NCBI RefSeq assembly: GCF_052216985.1
Contig: NZ_JBQOUY010000006.1
Location: 36,499-100,498 of the forward strand
Length of the DNA: 64,000 nt
Source: Acidaminococcus fermentans_A
GTDB taxonomy: Bacteria > Bacillota > Negativicutes > Acidaminococcales > Acidaminococcaceae
Direction: 5' to 3'
In this document: positions 26,695 through 35,248 of the stretch, piece by piece
How positions within the stretch are numbered: the stretch's first letter is position 1
Layout of the letters: each line of letters opens with the position of its first letter
Made by a program: the position numbers and the translations under genes
The notes under the pieces: generated by a model
The model's input: only the letters and a program-made list of their open reading frames with translations
Told to the model about the DNA's origin: nothing
Databases searched by the model: none

Positions 26695-28305
26695 TTAAAT
26701 CGCCCTTGCTTCGCTGGGCACCTGGGTGAAATTGATTCCCGGGTTCCGTTCCAGGATCCAGTTCAAGTTCCATTCGTTGGAGACCAGCACCACAGGACGG
26801 TCTAGTTTATCGTACACCAGCATCCCATTATCCAGGCCCTTGATGTTCCGGATCAGTTCCGGATCGTCTGCGTAGACCCACCGGGCCACCGAATAAGGCA
26901 GCTGGTCCATGAGCAGTTTGGCGTTGTATTCGTTCAGCAGCCGGTATTCCAATACTTCCAGCTGCAACACGCCTACCACACCCACCACGAAGCTTTCCAT
27001 CCCGATATCCTTCTGCCGGAACACCTGGATGGCCCCTTCCTGGGCCAGCTGGACGATGCCCTTCTCGAACTGCTTCCGTTTCATGGAATCCTTGGGCTGG
27101 ACCTTGGCGAAGATTTCCGGCGGGAAAATGGGAAAATCCTCGAACTGCACCGGGTGTTTCTCATTGCACAGGGTATCCCCGATAGTGAAGATCCCTGGAT
27201 CGAACACCCCGATGATGTCCCCAGGATAAGCTTTCTCCACCGTGGTCCTCTCCTGGGCCATGAACTGCTGGGGCTGGGCCAGTTTCACCGGTTTCTGTCC
27301 CTGGACATGCCAGACGGTCATCCCCTTTTCGAACACCCCGGAACAGATCCGCATAAAGGAGATCCGGTCCCGGTGGGCCGGGTTCATATTGGCCTGGATT
27401 TTGAAGATAAAGGCTGTGAAATCTTCGTCGCCGGGATTCACCACACCCCCGTCCTTCAGTTTCCGAGGCTGGGGTTCCGGAGACAGTTCCAAGAACTTCT
27501 CCAGGAAGCTCCGGACCCCGAAGTTGGTCATGGCAGACCCGAAGAACATGGGTGTCAGTTCCCCTGCATCGACTTTTTCCAGATCGAATTCATCCCCAGC
27601 CATATCCAGGAGTTCGATATCGTCCATCAGGGTCTGGAGATTGGCTTCTCCGATGGCATCCCGGATGGCCGGGTCGTCCAGGCTGCCGGTGGTGCTCTTC
27701 AGGATCTTGGAGCCGTGGCTGCTGTCATTGTCGAACAGTTCTACCTGCTTCTTCAGCCGGTCGTAGACCCCGATGTAGTGGCCGTCCGTGCCGATGGGCC
27801 AGTTGATGGGATAGGCGTTGATGTGCAGCACCTTTTCGATTTCGTCCATCAGATCCATAGGAGCCCGGCCGTACCGGTCCAATTTGTTCACAAAAGTGAA
27901 GATGGGCAGTTTCCTCCGGTGGCAGACCCAGAACAGCTTCTTGGTCTGGGGTTCCACCCCTTTGGCCGCATCGATCAGCATCACGGCGCTGTCGGCAGCG
28001 ATCAAGGTCCGGTAGGTATCTTCTGAGAAGTCCTGGTGCCCCGGGGTATCCAGGATATTCACCCGGTACCCGTCATAATCGAACTGCAGTACCGAAGAGG
28101 TGACAGAGATCCCTCTCTGTTTTTCGATTTCCATCCAGTCCGAGACGGCATGTTTATTGGCTTTCCGGGATTTCACGGAACCAGCCAGATGGATGGCCCC
28201 TCCATAGAGCAATAACTTCTCCGTCAGCGTGGTCTTCCCGGCATCCGGATGAGAAATAATGGCAAAGGTCCTTCTTTTCGCGATTTTATCCTGCAGCTCA
28301 GACAT
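26695..28305 (-). CDS. prfC: Peptide chain release factor 3
   Basis: 536 residues from ATG 28305 (MSELQDKIAKRR), supported by AGGAGG about 10 bases upstream; an eight-codon longer frame exists. GTPase motifs: HPDAGKTTL (G1), RGISVTSS (G2), DTPGHQD (G3), NKLD (G4). The C-terminal domains include KRKQFEKGIVQLAQEGAIQV and VVGVVGVLQLEVL, typical of RF3 rather than EF-G. It recycles RF1/RF2 after termination. It heads a probable operon with the GT26 gene. Confidence 0.96.
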   Translation of the reverse strand: MSELQDKIAKRRTFAIISHPDAGKTTLTEKLLLYGGAIHLAGSVKSRKANKHAVSDWMEIEKQRGISVTSSVLQFDYDGYRVNILDTPGHQDFSEDTYRTLIAADSAVMLIDAAKGVEPQTKKLFWVCHRRKLPIFTFVNKLDRYGRAPMDLMDEIEKVLHINAYPINWPIGTDGHYIGVYDRLKKQVELFDNDSSHGSKILKSTTGSLDDPAIRDAIGEANLQTLMDDIELLDMAGDEFDLEKVDAGELTPMFFGSAMTNFGVRSFLEKFLELSPEPQPRKLKDGGVVNPGDEDFTAFIFKIQANMNPAHRDRISFMRICSGVFEKGMTVWHVQGQKPVKLAQPQQFMAQERTTVEKAYPGDIIGVFDPGIFTIGDTLCNEKHPVQFEDFPIFPPEIFAKVQPKDSMKRKQFEKGIVQLAQEGAIQVFRQKDIGMESFVVGVVGVLQLEVLEYRLLNEYNAKLLMDQLPYSVARWVYADDPELIRNIKGLDNGMLVYDKLDRPVVLVSNEWNLNWILERNPGINFTQVPSEARAI

Positions 28306-28414
28306 GCAAGGCATTCCTCCTGTACTCAACTTACGATTGGCTCAAAGATTTCCATGATAATTATAGCATGGCTGCCGGATCCGGTCACCTGTCCCCAGCA
28401 GCTTTTACATATGA

Positions 28415-28446
28415 AAAAACGCCACAAAGCTGACCTTTGTGGCGTT
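28415..28446 (-). terminator. Terminator of tRNA-Pro
   Basis: Minus strand: AACGCCACAAAG-GTCAG-CTTTGTGGCGTT then TTTT, a 12-bp stem. Confidence 0.92.
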
Positions 28447-28459
28447 CCGTTCGATTAAA

Positions 28460-28536
28460 TGGTCGGAGCGGCGAGATTCGAACTCACGACCTCTTCCACC
28501 CCAAGGAAGCGCGCTACCAAACTGCGCTACGCCCCG
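28460..28536 (-). tRNA. tRNA-Pro(GGG)
   Basis: 77 nt cloverleaf with 7-bp acceptor (CGGGGCG/CGCTCCG, one G-U), loop TTGGGGT giving anticodon GGG, T-arm GAGTTCGAATCTC, encoded CCA. Single transcription unit with its own promoter and terminator. Confidence 0.96.
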
Positions 28537-28548
28537 AACACAAGAGCT

Positions 28549-28577
28549 ATTATACGGCAAATATCAGGAGCCGTCAA
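28549..28577 (-). promoter_or_regulatory. Promoter of tRNA-Pro
   Basis: -35 TTGACG (28572-28577), 17-bp spacer, -10 TATAAT (28549-28554), ending 12 bp before the tRNA. Confidence 0.9.
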
Positions 28578-28596
28578 GCACTTTTTTGGATTTTTT

Positions 28597-29178
28597 TCAG
28601 CGGATGAAATTGGTCATCACTTTCACCGGTTTGGCCGGTCCTTCCACCCCTGCTTTTTTGCCGGCTTCCAGACATTGCAGCAGCCAGGCCATGTTCTTCC
28701 CCAGGGTTTCCATGATCTGGACGCCTTCCTTGTCCTGGAGCACATCTTCCGGCTTGCTCCCATGGACCATGTTCCAGTAATTGGAAGACACCACCGGCAT
28801 TTCATTGTACATCAGGTATTTGTTCAGCACATCCAATGTGGTGCTGGTGCCAGCTCTCCGGGCAGAAGCGATGGCTGCCGCCGGTTTCAGACGCATATCG
28901 GCCCCCGCCACTCCAGCGAACCGGTCCAGGAACACCTGGATCTCTCCGGTGGGAGAAGCGTAATACACCGGGGAACCGATGACCAGCCCGTCTGCTTCTT
29001 TCATCTTGGTGGCACATTCCTTCACCAGCTCATCCAACTTCCCGTTCACGGCATTGAGGCCGATATAGACGATCTCCGTATCGATCCCGGCTTTTTCCAG
29101 TTCCTTGGCCACCAGGGACAGGGCTGTATAAGTGCAGCCGTTTTCCCGCCGGCTGCCGTTGAGCAGTAAAACTTTCAT
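28597..29178 (-). CDS. Flavodoxin-fold NAD(P)H-dependent oxidoreductase
   Basis: 193 residues. NADPH-dependent FMN reductase/iron-sulfur-flavoprotein-like fold: LNGSRRENGCTYTALSLV (6-23) forms the FMN phosphate loop and GSPVYYASPTGEIQVFLDR (68-86) the second flavin-binding segment. The Cys motif (CxxCxxC) of Fe-S flavoproteins is missing, so electrons probably pass from a nicotinamide or ferredoxin to FMN only. Cytoplasmic. It stands alone between the tRNA-Pro promoter and the small ORF/M20 operon. Physiological partner unknown. Confidence 0.85.
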   Translation of the reverse strand: MKVLLLNGSRRENGCTYTALSLVAKELEKAGIDTEIVYIGLNAVNGKLDELVKECATKMKEADGLVIGSPVYYASPTGEIQVFLDRFAGVAGADMRLKPAAAIASARRAGTSTTLDVLNKYLMYNEMPVVSSNYWNMVHGSKPEDVLQDKEGVQIMETLGKNMAWLLQCLEAGKKAGVEGPAKPVKVMTNFIR

Positions 29179-29269
29179 TCCATCCGTCTCCTTTGAAATG
29201 TAATATTTTTTGATACATATTTATTATACCACGACCGGTCAACATTCCCGGTCAAGCTGTCAGATCCTT

Positions 29270-29389
29270 TCACTGTTTCCGCACCACACAGCTCAGGGCA
29301 ATCAGCCCTGCCCCCAGGAAGAATTCCTGTTGGACCAGGGCGATGCAGCCGAAGCCCAAGATCACATTGGCGATGACTCTCCGGTCCAT
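29270..29389 (-). CDS. 39-residue hydrophobic peptide at the end of the M20 operon
   Basis: ATG 29389 lies seven bases after the stop of the M20 gene, with a weak GAGGCGG site inside its end. The peptide starts MDRRVIANVILGFG and ends SCVVRKQ, with a single hydrophobic core of about 25 residues flanked by basic residues. Positionally it is the last gene of the AbgA-like/membrane/M20 operon. It could be a small accessory subunit of the membrane protein at 30573; no homologue recognised. Confidence 0.45.
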   Translation of the reverse strand: MDRRVIANVILGFGCIALVQQEFFLGAGLIALSCVVRKQ

Positions 29390-29396
29390 GGCCGCC

Positions 29397-30557
29397 TCAC
29401 AGGGTACGGACGGCAGCGGCCGCCAGGAGACACCGCTCATAAAGAGATTCCACCTGGGCATATTCCCGGTCCGTATGGGCCCCTTCGCCCCGGACCCCCA
29501 TACCGCACAGGGTGGGGATGCCGCTGCCGGCTGGGATCCCTGCGTCGGACAGGCCGCCCACTTGGATACCTTCGATCCGCCCCATGCCCAGGGCCTCCCC
29601 TGTATCTGCCACATGGGTATAGAGAGCCTTTACCCCCTCAGTGGTATCCATACACTGCATCACCCGGCTCACATCCAGTTCCGCCCAAGTCCCTTCCACG
29701 GTACACTGCTCCGTCACCTGGCGCAAAAGGGCAAAGATCTCGTCCCCGATGGCCGCATTCCGGTAGCGGATGCCAATCCGGATCTTACAGGAATCCGGGA
29801 TGGTGTTTTCCCCGATGCCCCCTTCCACGGCCCCGCAGTTGATCAATTTCCCCCGGGGGATATCGTTGGCCGCTTCCAGTTCGATGATCTTATGGGCTGC
29901 TTCCAGCACTGCCGATCGGCCCTTTTCCGGAGCGCTGCCGGAATGGGCTGCCACCCCGTGTACCGTGATAGAGACCGGTCCTCCGCCATAGCGCCCGATG
30001 ACCAGCTTGTTGCCCAGGGGACCCGGTTCGAAGTTGAAGACGGCCCCAGCCCCCGCCGTTTCCTGAGCGATCAGGGCCTTGGCATTGGAGAACATGTGGA
30101 GGGTCTCCTCATCCGGGACCCCCAGGAACCGGATGGGACGCTCCTTCCAGCCGATGGACTGGAGGGCCTTCAGGGCATAGAGGCCGATCACCAATCCTGC
30201 CTTCATATCCAGGACCCCGGGACCATGGGCATTTCCCTCCTCATCCACCCGGAAGGGGTTCCGCTCTGCTTCCCCTGCCGGGAACACCGTATCCATATGG
30301 CCCATGAAGACCACCGGCTTCCCGGGCGCCTCCGGATTCCAGTCCCCCACAATCAGGTCTCCGGCCTGTTCCGCTGGCACCCGGCGCACGGCTGCCCCAG
30401 CCTGTTCCAGTTCCCGCTGGAGGAGGGTCCCCACTGCATTCACGCCGGCGATCTGTTTCGGGCCGCTTTCCGTGTCCACGATTTCTTTCCACAGGTCCAG
30501 CATCTCCTGCCGGTGCCCGTCGATATATGCTTTCAGCTGCTGATCCAGTGCTTCCAT
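29397..30557 (-). CDS. M20-family metallopeptidase (CPG2-like)
   Basis: 386 residues. MGHMDTVFP (86-94), GPGVLDMKAGL and VPDEETLHMFS provide the first His, the bridging Asp and the catalytic Glu pair. GRYGGGPVSITVHGVAAHSGSAPEKGRSA is the dimerisation-domain motif of the glutamate carboxypeptidase group. Such enzymes remove C-terminal glutamate from folate-like or N-acyl compounds, or cleave small peptides. It follows a membrane protein gene by 15 bp, in an operon with an AbgA-like protein. Cytoplasmic. Confidence 0.92.
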   Translation of the reverse strand: MEALDQQLKAYIDGHRQEMLDLWKEIVDTESGPKQIAGVNAVGTLLQRELEQAGAAVRRVPAEQAGDLIVGDWNPEAPGKPVVFMGHMDTVFPAGEAERNPFRVDEEGNAHGPGVLDMKAGLVIGLYALKALQSIGWKERPIRFLGVPDEETLHMFSNAKALIAQETAGAGAVFNFEPGPLGNKLVIGRYGGGPVSITVHGVAAHSGSAPEKGRSAVLEAAHKIIELEAANDIPRGKLINCGAVEGGIGENTIPDSCKIRIGIRYRNAAIGDEIFALLRQVTEQCTVEGTWAELDVSRVMQCMDTTEGVKALYTHVADTGEALGMGRIEGIQVGGLSDAGIPAGSGIPTLCGMGVRGEGAHTDREYAQVESLYERCLLAAAAVRTL

Positions 30558-30572
30558 GCTATCCTACTCCTT

Positions 30573-31742
30573 TTATAAGATATTCACTACAAATCCTGCC
30601 AGGACCACGGAGGTGATGGTCACCGTCACGAACCCGGCTACCAGCATCTTGGGCAGCAAGAAGTTCAGGAGCGCTTTCCGCTGTTCCTCCGTCTCCCCCA
30701 TGGCCTCTGCCACTTCCTGGGAAATCAGCATGGTAGTGGGGAACCCGAAGGTACAGGTGATCCCCAGAGAGACGGCCAGGGGGAAAGGCATCCGGAACAG
30801 CCGGCTGCACAGGGCCGCCGCCAGACACAGACCTGCCACCCCCAGGACGGCGGACCAGACCAGAGGAGGCAGCACAGAAAGGACCTGCTTGGGAGTGGTA
30901 GCCCCCAGGTTGGAAAAGATCACGATGGTCACGAAGAAGATGATCAGCCCACTGGACTGGGTCTTGGCCAGGATCCCTTTATCCAAAAAGCCCAAGGCAA
31001 AGAACAAGGTCCCCAGGAGCAGGCACATCACCAGGTAATGGATATGGCCCCCGGTGAGTTTGGCGGCATAGAAGGAAAGAGTGGCCACCAGCCCCAGCTT
31101 GGCCAGGTAGACGGACGGCTTAGCAAAAGCAGAAGGCAGGGCCAGGGGACGCTTCTGGGCGGCAGCGGCTGCTTTTTCCGCCTCTTCGCTGTACCGGTTC
31201 ACAAAATCTTGATCCAGCCGCAATTGACGGGCCAGATGACGGAGGGCAAAAGAAGCGATGGGGATCCCGAAGAATTTCTGGGTCACCAGCAGCACCAGAC
31301 AGAACGTCCCTACATAGGACAGCCCCTTCTCCTTGGCCGCCGCCAGCATAATCAGGGTGGCCGCATTGCCCCCGGCGAAGATGGGAGAACCGGAAATGGC
31401 AATCTTGGGATCCATGACGAAAGAGCCCAGGAGGATGATGGCCGCCACCGCAAAGACCACGCAGAGGATGGAAGTGACCACCACTTTCCACTCCTGCTTC
31501 AGCTCCGCGAAATCGATGGTGGTCCCCATGGAAACGATGAGCATCCCCACCACTCCCATGCCGATGCCGGATACCTGGGCGTCCTTGATAATGGTCTGGG
31601 GCAGGATGCCGGACCAGAACCCGGCCAGGAGGATCACCGAGATCCCCAGCACCGTGGACAGGATGGCCCGGGTGCGCATGGCGATCAGTTCACTGATCGC
31701 ATAGATACAGAACAGTGCCGTTAACGAAACAATGCTTCCCAT
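30573..31742 (-). CDS. Multi-pass membrane protein, probable transporter
   Basis: 389 residues with about 11 hydrophobic segments in two halves separated by a charged cytoplasmic loop (about 185-215, rich in Glu, Ala, Lys). The glycine-rich SGSPIFAGGNAATLIML in the first half and FGFPTTMLISQEVAEAM in the second resemble re-entrant loops of sodium-coupled carriers such as GltS, but I cannot place it in a named family. Flanked on both sides within 15 bp by M20 hydrolases, so it probably imports their substrate. It is not an AbgT. Confidence 0.7.
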   Translation of the reverse strand: MGSIVSLTALFCIYAISELIAMRTRAILSTVLGISVILLAGFWSGILPQTIIKDAQVSGIGMGVVGMLIVSMGTTIDFAELKQEWKVVVTSILCVVFAVAAIILLGSFVMDPKIAISGSPIFAGGNAATLIMLAAAKEKGLSYVGTFCLVLLVTQKFFGIPIASFALRHLARQLRLDQDFVNRYSEEAEKAAAAAQKRPLALPSAFAKPSVYLAKLGLVATLSFYAAKLTGGHIHYLVMCLLLGTLFFALGFLDKGILAKTQSSGLIIFFVTIVIFSNLGATTPKQVLSVLPPLVWSAVLGVAGLCLAAALCSRLFRMPFPLAVSLGITCTFGFPTTMLISQEVAEAMGETEEQRKALLNFLLPKMLVAGFVTVTITSVVLAGFVVNIL

Positions 31743-31751
31743 GGATTTTCC

Positions 31752-33050
31752 TCACTTATTCCCGAAATGCTCTACCAAAAGGGCGATGGTCCCGGCAGTC
31801 CGGGGCAGGACGTCTTCGTTGAAGTCGAAATCGCTCTGGTGATGGCCGGCGGCTTCTTCGGTGCCGTACAGCATGTATACGGCCTGGCCCCCATGTTCCT
31901 GGACCCGGCTCATGAAATAGCAGCAGTCCTCGCTGCCGCTGACTTTCTGTTCCTTCACCACATGGTTGTACACGTGGAGAGGCTCGATCAGCCCATAGAT
32001 CTCTTCACCCATTTCCGGAGAGGAATTGGAAGAAGTGGCACTGCCCCGGGGCAGGAGCTCCACATCCACATCATAGAGCTGGGCGGTGGCCCGGACCATC
32101 CTCCGGGCTTCCCGGACCATGAAATCGTTGATTTCCGCGGTTTCGCCCCGGGTCTCGAATTTGATCAGCCCGTTGGCCGGGATCACATTCCGTCCCGTAC
32201 CGGCTTCCAGGACCCCCACATTGATCCGGGAAGCTCCCCCGCTGTGCCGGCTGATGGTATGGAGGGAGATGGCCGCCTGGGCCGCTGCCAACAGGGCATT
32301 CTTCCCTTTTTCCGGTTCAGCTCCGGCGTGGCTGGGGGCGCCGGTGAACACCGCATCCAGCTTGTCCGTGGCCAAAAAGCCCCGGGTCATGCAGACCAGG
32401 GAACCGTCACGGTAATCCCCCAGGCCGATGTGCCCGCTGAGGAAATAATCCACATCGTCCACGATGCCGCTCTGGACCATGCTTTTGGCCCCGACCACCC
32501 CTTCTTCACCAGGCTGGAAGCAGATCTTCAGGGTACCGGCCATCCGGTCTTTATGGGCGGCCACCAGTTTGGCCACGGCCAGGCCGATAGTGGCATGGCC
32601 GTCATGGCCGCAAGCGTGCATCAATCCCGGATGGCAGGACTGGAACCCCAGGGCGCTGGGCCGGTGGCTGGGAGCCGGATCTTCCGCCACGAACAGGGAA
32701 TCGATGTCGAACCGCAGGGCTACGGTCTTCCCTGGTTTGGCAAAGTGCATGATCCCCACACAGCCGGTCATGCCCCCTTTCATCTTATCCACCAGGATGG
32801 GATTGGCGCCTTCCTTGATGGCCCGCTGGGCACACTGCTTCAAGGTCTTTTCATCGGGCACCATCATCCGGGCCCCCTCATCCAGTATGTCGCTGCCCAT
32901 CAGCACTTCATACCCCAGATCCTGCAGCTCTTCGGCGATGAGGGATGTGGTCCGGAATTCGGTCCAGGCCGTCTCCGGATGGGCGTGGAAATCCCGCCGC
33001 CGCCGGATCATCTCGTCCTTCATCCCCATGGCTTCCTCGTAATACGTCAT
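31752..33050 (-). CDS. AbgA-like M20D amidohydrolase
   Basis: 432 residues, matching the length of p-aminobenzoyl-glutamate hydrolase subunit A. RRRRDFHAHPETAWTEF at the N-terminus, LRFDIDSL, MHACGHDGHATIG, FQPGEEGVVGA and SGSEDCCYFM supply the M20D metal-site residues. An insertion (about 60-95) typical of AbgA separates the first strand elements. First gene of a four-gene operon with a membrane protein, a second M20 and a 39-codon ORF. Start ATG 33050 has GGAGGAG upstream. It may cleave aminobenzoyl-glutamate or other aminoacyl-glutamates. Confidence 0.88.
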   Translation of the reverse strand: MTYYEEAMGMKDEMIRRRRDFHAHPETAWTEFRTTSLIAEELQDLGYEVLMGSDILDEGARMMVPDEKTLKQCAQRAIKEGANPILVDKMKGGMTGCVGIMHFAKPGKTVALRFDIDSLFVAEDPAPSHRPSALGFQSCHPGLMHACGHDGHATIGLAVAKLVAAHKDRMAGTLKICFQPGEEGVVGAKSMVQSGIVDDVDYFLSGHIGLGDYRDGSLVCMTRGFLATDKLDAVFTGAPSHAGAEPEKGKNALLAAAQAAISLHTISRHSGGASRINVGVLEAGTGRNVIPANGLIKFETRGETAEINDFMVREARRMVRATAQLYDVDVELLPRGSATSSNSSPEMGEEIYGLIEPLHVYNHVVKEQKVSGSEDCCYFMSRVQEHGGQAVYMLYGTEEAAGHHQSDFDFNEDVLPRTAGTIALLVEHFGNK

Positions 33051-33108
33051 CTCTTTCTCCTCCCTGCATGTGTACTTGGATTGTCAGCGGTCCGCTGCTC
33101 TCTCCTCT

Positions 33109-34680
33109 TCACTCTGCACTCTTCACTTCAACCTCGAACGTCCGGTGCCAGGGCAGCCGGTAGCGGTATCGTTCCGGCCGCTTGCCCAGGAGAGATGCTC
33201 CTTCCTGCACCATCTTTTCCGTCACCATTTTTTCCGCCTGTTCCGTCTGGCTGGCGGTGAGCTTCCCATCCGGCCACTTTTGGGGCCAGATCAGTTCCTT
33301 CCGCACTTCTTGGCGGACCCGGCTCTGGTACAGCCAGTCATCCAGGTAGCGCACGGTCAAAAGATCCTGCCGCTCCCGGTCACCCAGATCAGGCCGGAGC
33401 ATTCCCTGGCCCAGAGCGTATCCCAGGCTGTTGCTGGCGGTATTCCAGCCGGCATAGGACCCCAGCTGATACCCCAGGGGTTCCCGGCCGTCTTTCTCTT
33501 CCAGCAGGGCATGGACCAACCCCCGGCTGCTCCCGTTCCCGAAGGCCACGTCGGCGATTCCCACATTGGCCCCCCGCTGCACATAGTCCCGGGTCTTTTC
33601 CAGGAACCTCCCCCCTGCAGCATCCAGGGTTTCCCCATTCCGAGTATCATCCGCCCCCAGGGTCACCCCGTCTGCCGGAGTGTAGATTCCCAGCACCAGA
33701 TCCGCCCGTTTGTCCCACCGGGCGGGATAACCGCCGGCAGCCAATACATGCTGCCGATAACTGGTCCGGATAGGGCTGTCCTCATAGCTGGCCACCGTAT
33801 CCGGTCCTTTTCCTTCATGGTAGTACGCGTAAACCAGAGGGGTCTCTCCCCGGGCTTTGTTCAGGGCCCGGTTCAGCAGCACCATCCCCAGTTCATCGGC
33901 TCCAGAAAAGCTCCGGAACTTGTACCGGCAAGCCGGATCGCTGAATTTCTCCAGGTCCCGGGCATCCCGATGGGCTTCGGAATACGGAGCGGAATCATCC
34001 CGGCCGATCAGGAGATAATCCAGCTTCCCTTTTTCCAGGCCACGGACCAGACCCTTCAGCACGAACAGGTTCTTTTTCCGCCGTTCCAGCACATCCCGGC
34101 GGATTTCCAGAGGCAGATCTTTTTCCAGCCCGGCCAGTTCCTTTTTCTCCTTCCGGGTCAGCAGTCCTTGTTCCTGCCGGTCCCGGAGGGCTCCCCACCG
34201 GAAGATCTGGGGCCCGTACTGGGCATAATAGACCGGTTCTGCCGGGGCACTGCTCCATCGGGGAGACCGCATGATGGTACCGAAGCCATAGATCGGGACC
34301 CCGGGGTGTCTCTCCTTGAAGGCCAGCAGCCCTTCTGCCCGTTTGGCCAGTACCCAGGGATCCATTTCATGAGTCCGGGAAGGGACCAGGCCCCCGTAAA
34401 TCAGGGAATCCAGGGAAACCACCGCTCCGTCCGCTCCCCTGGCTTCCTGTTCCAGCCACTTAGCAAGCTTCACCGGGTCCCCGGCCTGCCGGTCACTGGC
34501 CAGGTATTCCCTGGGCGGGATCGCCACCTGCACCCCTGCCTTCCGGAAACTGTCCACCGTATAATCCAAGGAAACTGGCCGGTTGTCCAAGGGGATGAAG
34601 AGCAGTTTTTCTGCTGCAGCAGGCGCACAGAGCCCCACCAGCAGTGCCACAGAAAGTCTAACACCTTTACACCAGCCCAA
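33109..34680 (-). CDS. Exported DUF4127-family protein
   Basis: 523 residues from TTG 34680, chosen because GAGGTGG lies five bases upstream and it gives a proper signal peptide (WCKGVRLSVALLVGLCAPAAA, cut after Ala). The mature protein begins EKLLFIPLDNRPVSLDYT, the DUF4127 hallmark, and continues with SLDSLIYGGLVPSR, LIGRDDSAPYSEAHRD and GADELGMVLLNRAL. The family occurs in envelope-bearing Firmicutes; function unknown, possibly hydrolytic given conserved Asp and Asn residues. A minus-strand TATAAT lies at 34711-34716. Monocistronic by context. Confidence 0.85.
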   Translation of the reverse strand: MGWCKGVRLSVALLVGLCAPAAAEKLLFIPLDNRPVSLDYTVDSFRKAGVQVAIPPREYLASDRQAGDPVKLAKWLEQEARGADGAVVSLDSLIYGGLVPSRTHEMDPWVLAKRAEGLLAFKERHPGVPIYGFGTIMRSPRWSSAPAEPVYYAQYGPQIFRWGALRDRQEQGLLTRKEKKELAGLEKDLPLEIRRDVLERRKKNLFVLKGLVRGLEKGKLDYLLIGRDDSAPYSEAHRDARDLEKFSDPACRYKFRSFSGADELGMVLLNRALNKARGETPLVYAYYHEGKGPDTVASYEDSPIRTSYRQHVLAAGGYPARWDKRADLVLGIYTPADGVTLGADDTRNGETLDAAGGRFLEKTRDYVQRGANVGIADVAFGNGSSRGLVHALLEEKDGREPLGYQLGSYAGWNTASNSLGYALGQGMLRPDLGDRERQDLLTVRYLDDWLYQSRVRQEVRKELIWPQKWPDGKLTASQTEQAEKMVTEKMVQEGASLLGKRPERYRYRLPWHRTFEVEVKSAE

Positions 34681-34725
34681 AATGCCACCTCTTTTCCTTT
34701 GAATAGTGTCATTATACCATAGAGG

Positions 34726-34759
34726 CCGGGACCTGAGGAAACAAATCCCCAGGTCCCGG
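34726..34759. terminator. GC-rich hairpin between two minus-strand genes
   Basis: CCGGGACCTG and CAGGTCCCGG form a perfect 10-bp stem with a 14-nt loop. There is no clear T-run, so termination is likely but weak. Confidence 0.45.
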
Positions 34760-34822
34760 TCTCTTGGTCCGTATACTAGCTCTGCAGTTTGATGGGATCG
34801 CTGCCTGAGCAGCATCCCCTTT

Positions 34823-35149
34823 TTACTTCCCAAACAGTCTATCCAAGAACCCCTGGATCCCGGACGCCTTTGTCTTGGGTGCCGGCTGCTCCGGTTTGGG
34901 TGCCGGCGCTTCCGGTCTTTCCATGGCTTTCCGGGTATTTTCGCCCAGCTTCCCCACCTGTTTTTCCAGGCTGGCCAAGCTGTTCTTCAGATTGGTGTCA
35001 TCATACCGGGTCCCCAAGATATCCCGTTTCATGCTGCGGACTTCCTTTTCTAGCAGCAGCTCCTGGCTGTCCAGGCGCAGATACAGGCCCACGGTAGCCA
35101 GCATATTGACGGTCAGCAGGGCAACGACGATTTTCTGGAATCGAGTCAT
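34823..35149 (-). CDS. Small membrane-anchored coiled-coil protein
   Basis: 108 residues. An N-terminal span (KIVVALLTVNMLATVGLYL, residues 6-24), a charged helical segment with heptad leucines (about 25-75), then a Pro/Ala/Lys-rich linker (PEAPAPKPEQPAPKTKA) and a short amphipathic end (IQGFLDRLFGK). The topology suggests a periplasmic coiled coil tethered to the inner membrane. No family recognised. It lies between the DUF4127 gene and the ABC exporter pair. Confidence 0.7.
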   Translation of the reverse strand: MTRFQKIVVALLTVNMLATVGLYLRLDSQELLLEKEVRSMKRDILGTRYDDTNLKNSLASLEKQVGKLGENTRKAMERPEAPAPKPEQPAPKTKASGIQGFLDRLFGK

Positions 35150-35208
35150 ACCGGACCCTCCTTCAAGATTTTCCCCATTGTAGCACGCTGGAGGAAGGAA
35201 GACAAGAG

Positions 35209-35243
35209 GGCTGCTGCAGGTGTGTAAACCACATGCAGCAGCC
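35209..35243 (-). terminator. Probable terminator of the ABC exporter operon
   Basis: GGCTGCTGCA and TGCAGCAGCC form a perfect 10-bp stem, followed on the minus strand by CTCTTGTCTT. T-run is interrupted. Confidence 0.6.
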
Positions 35244-35248
35244 TTCTC

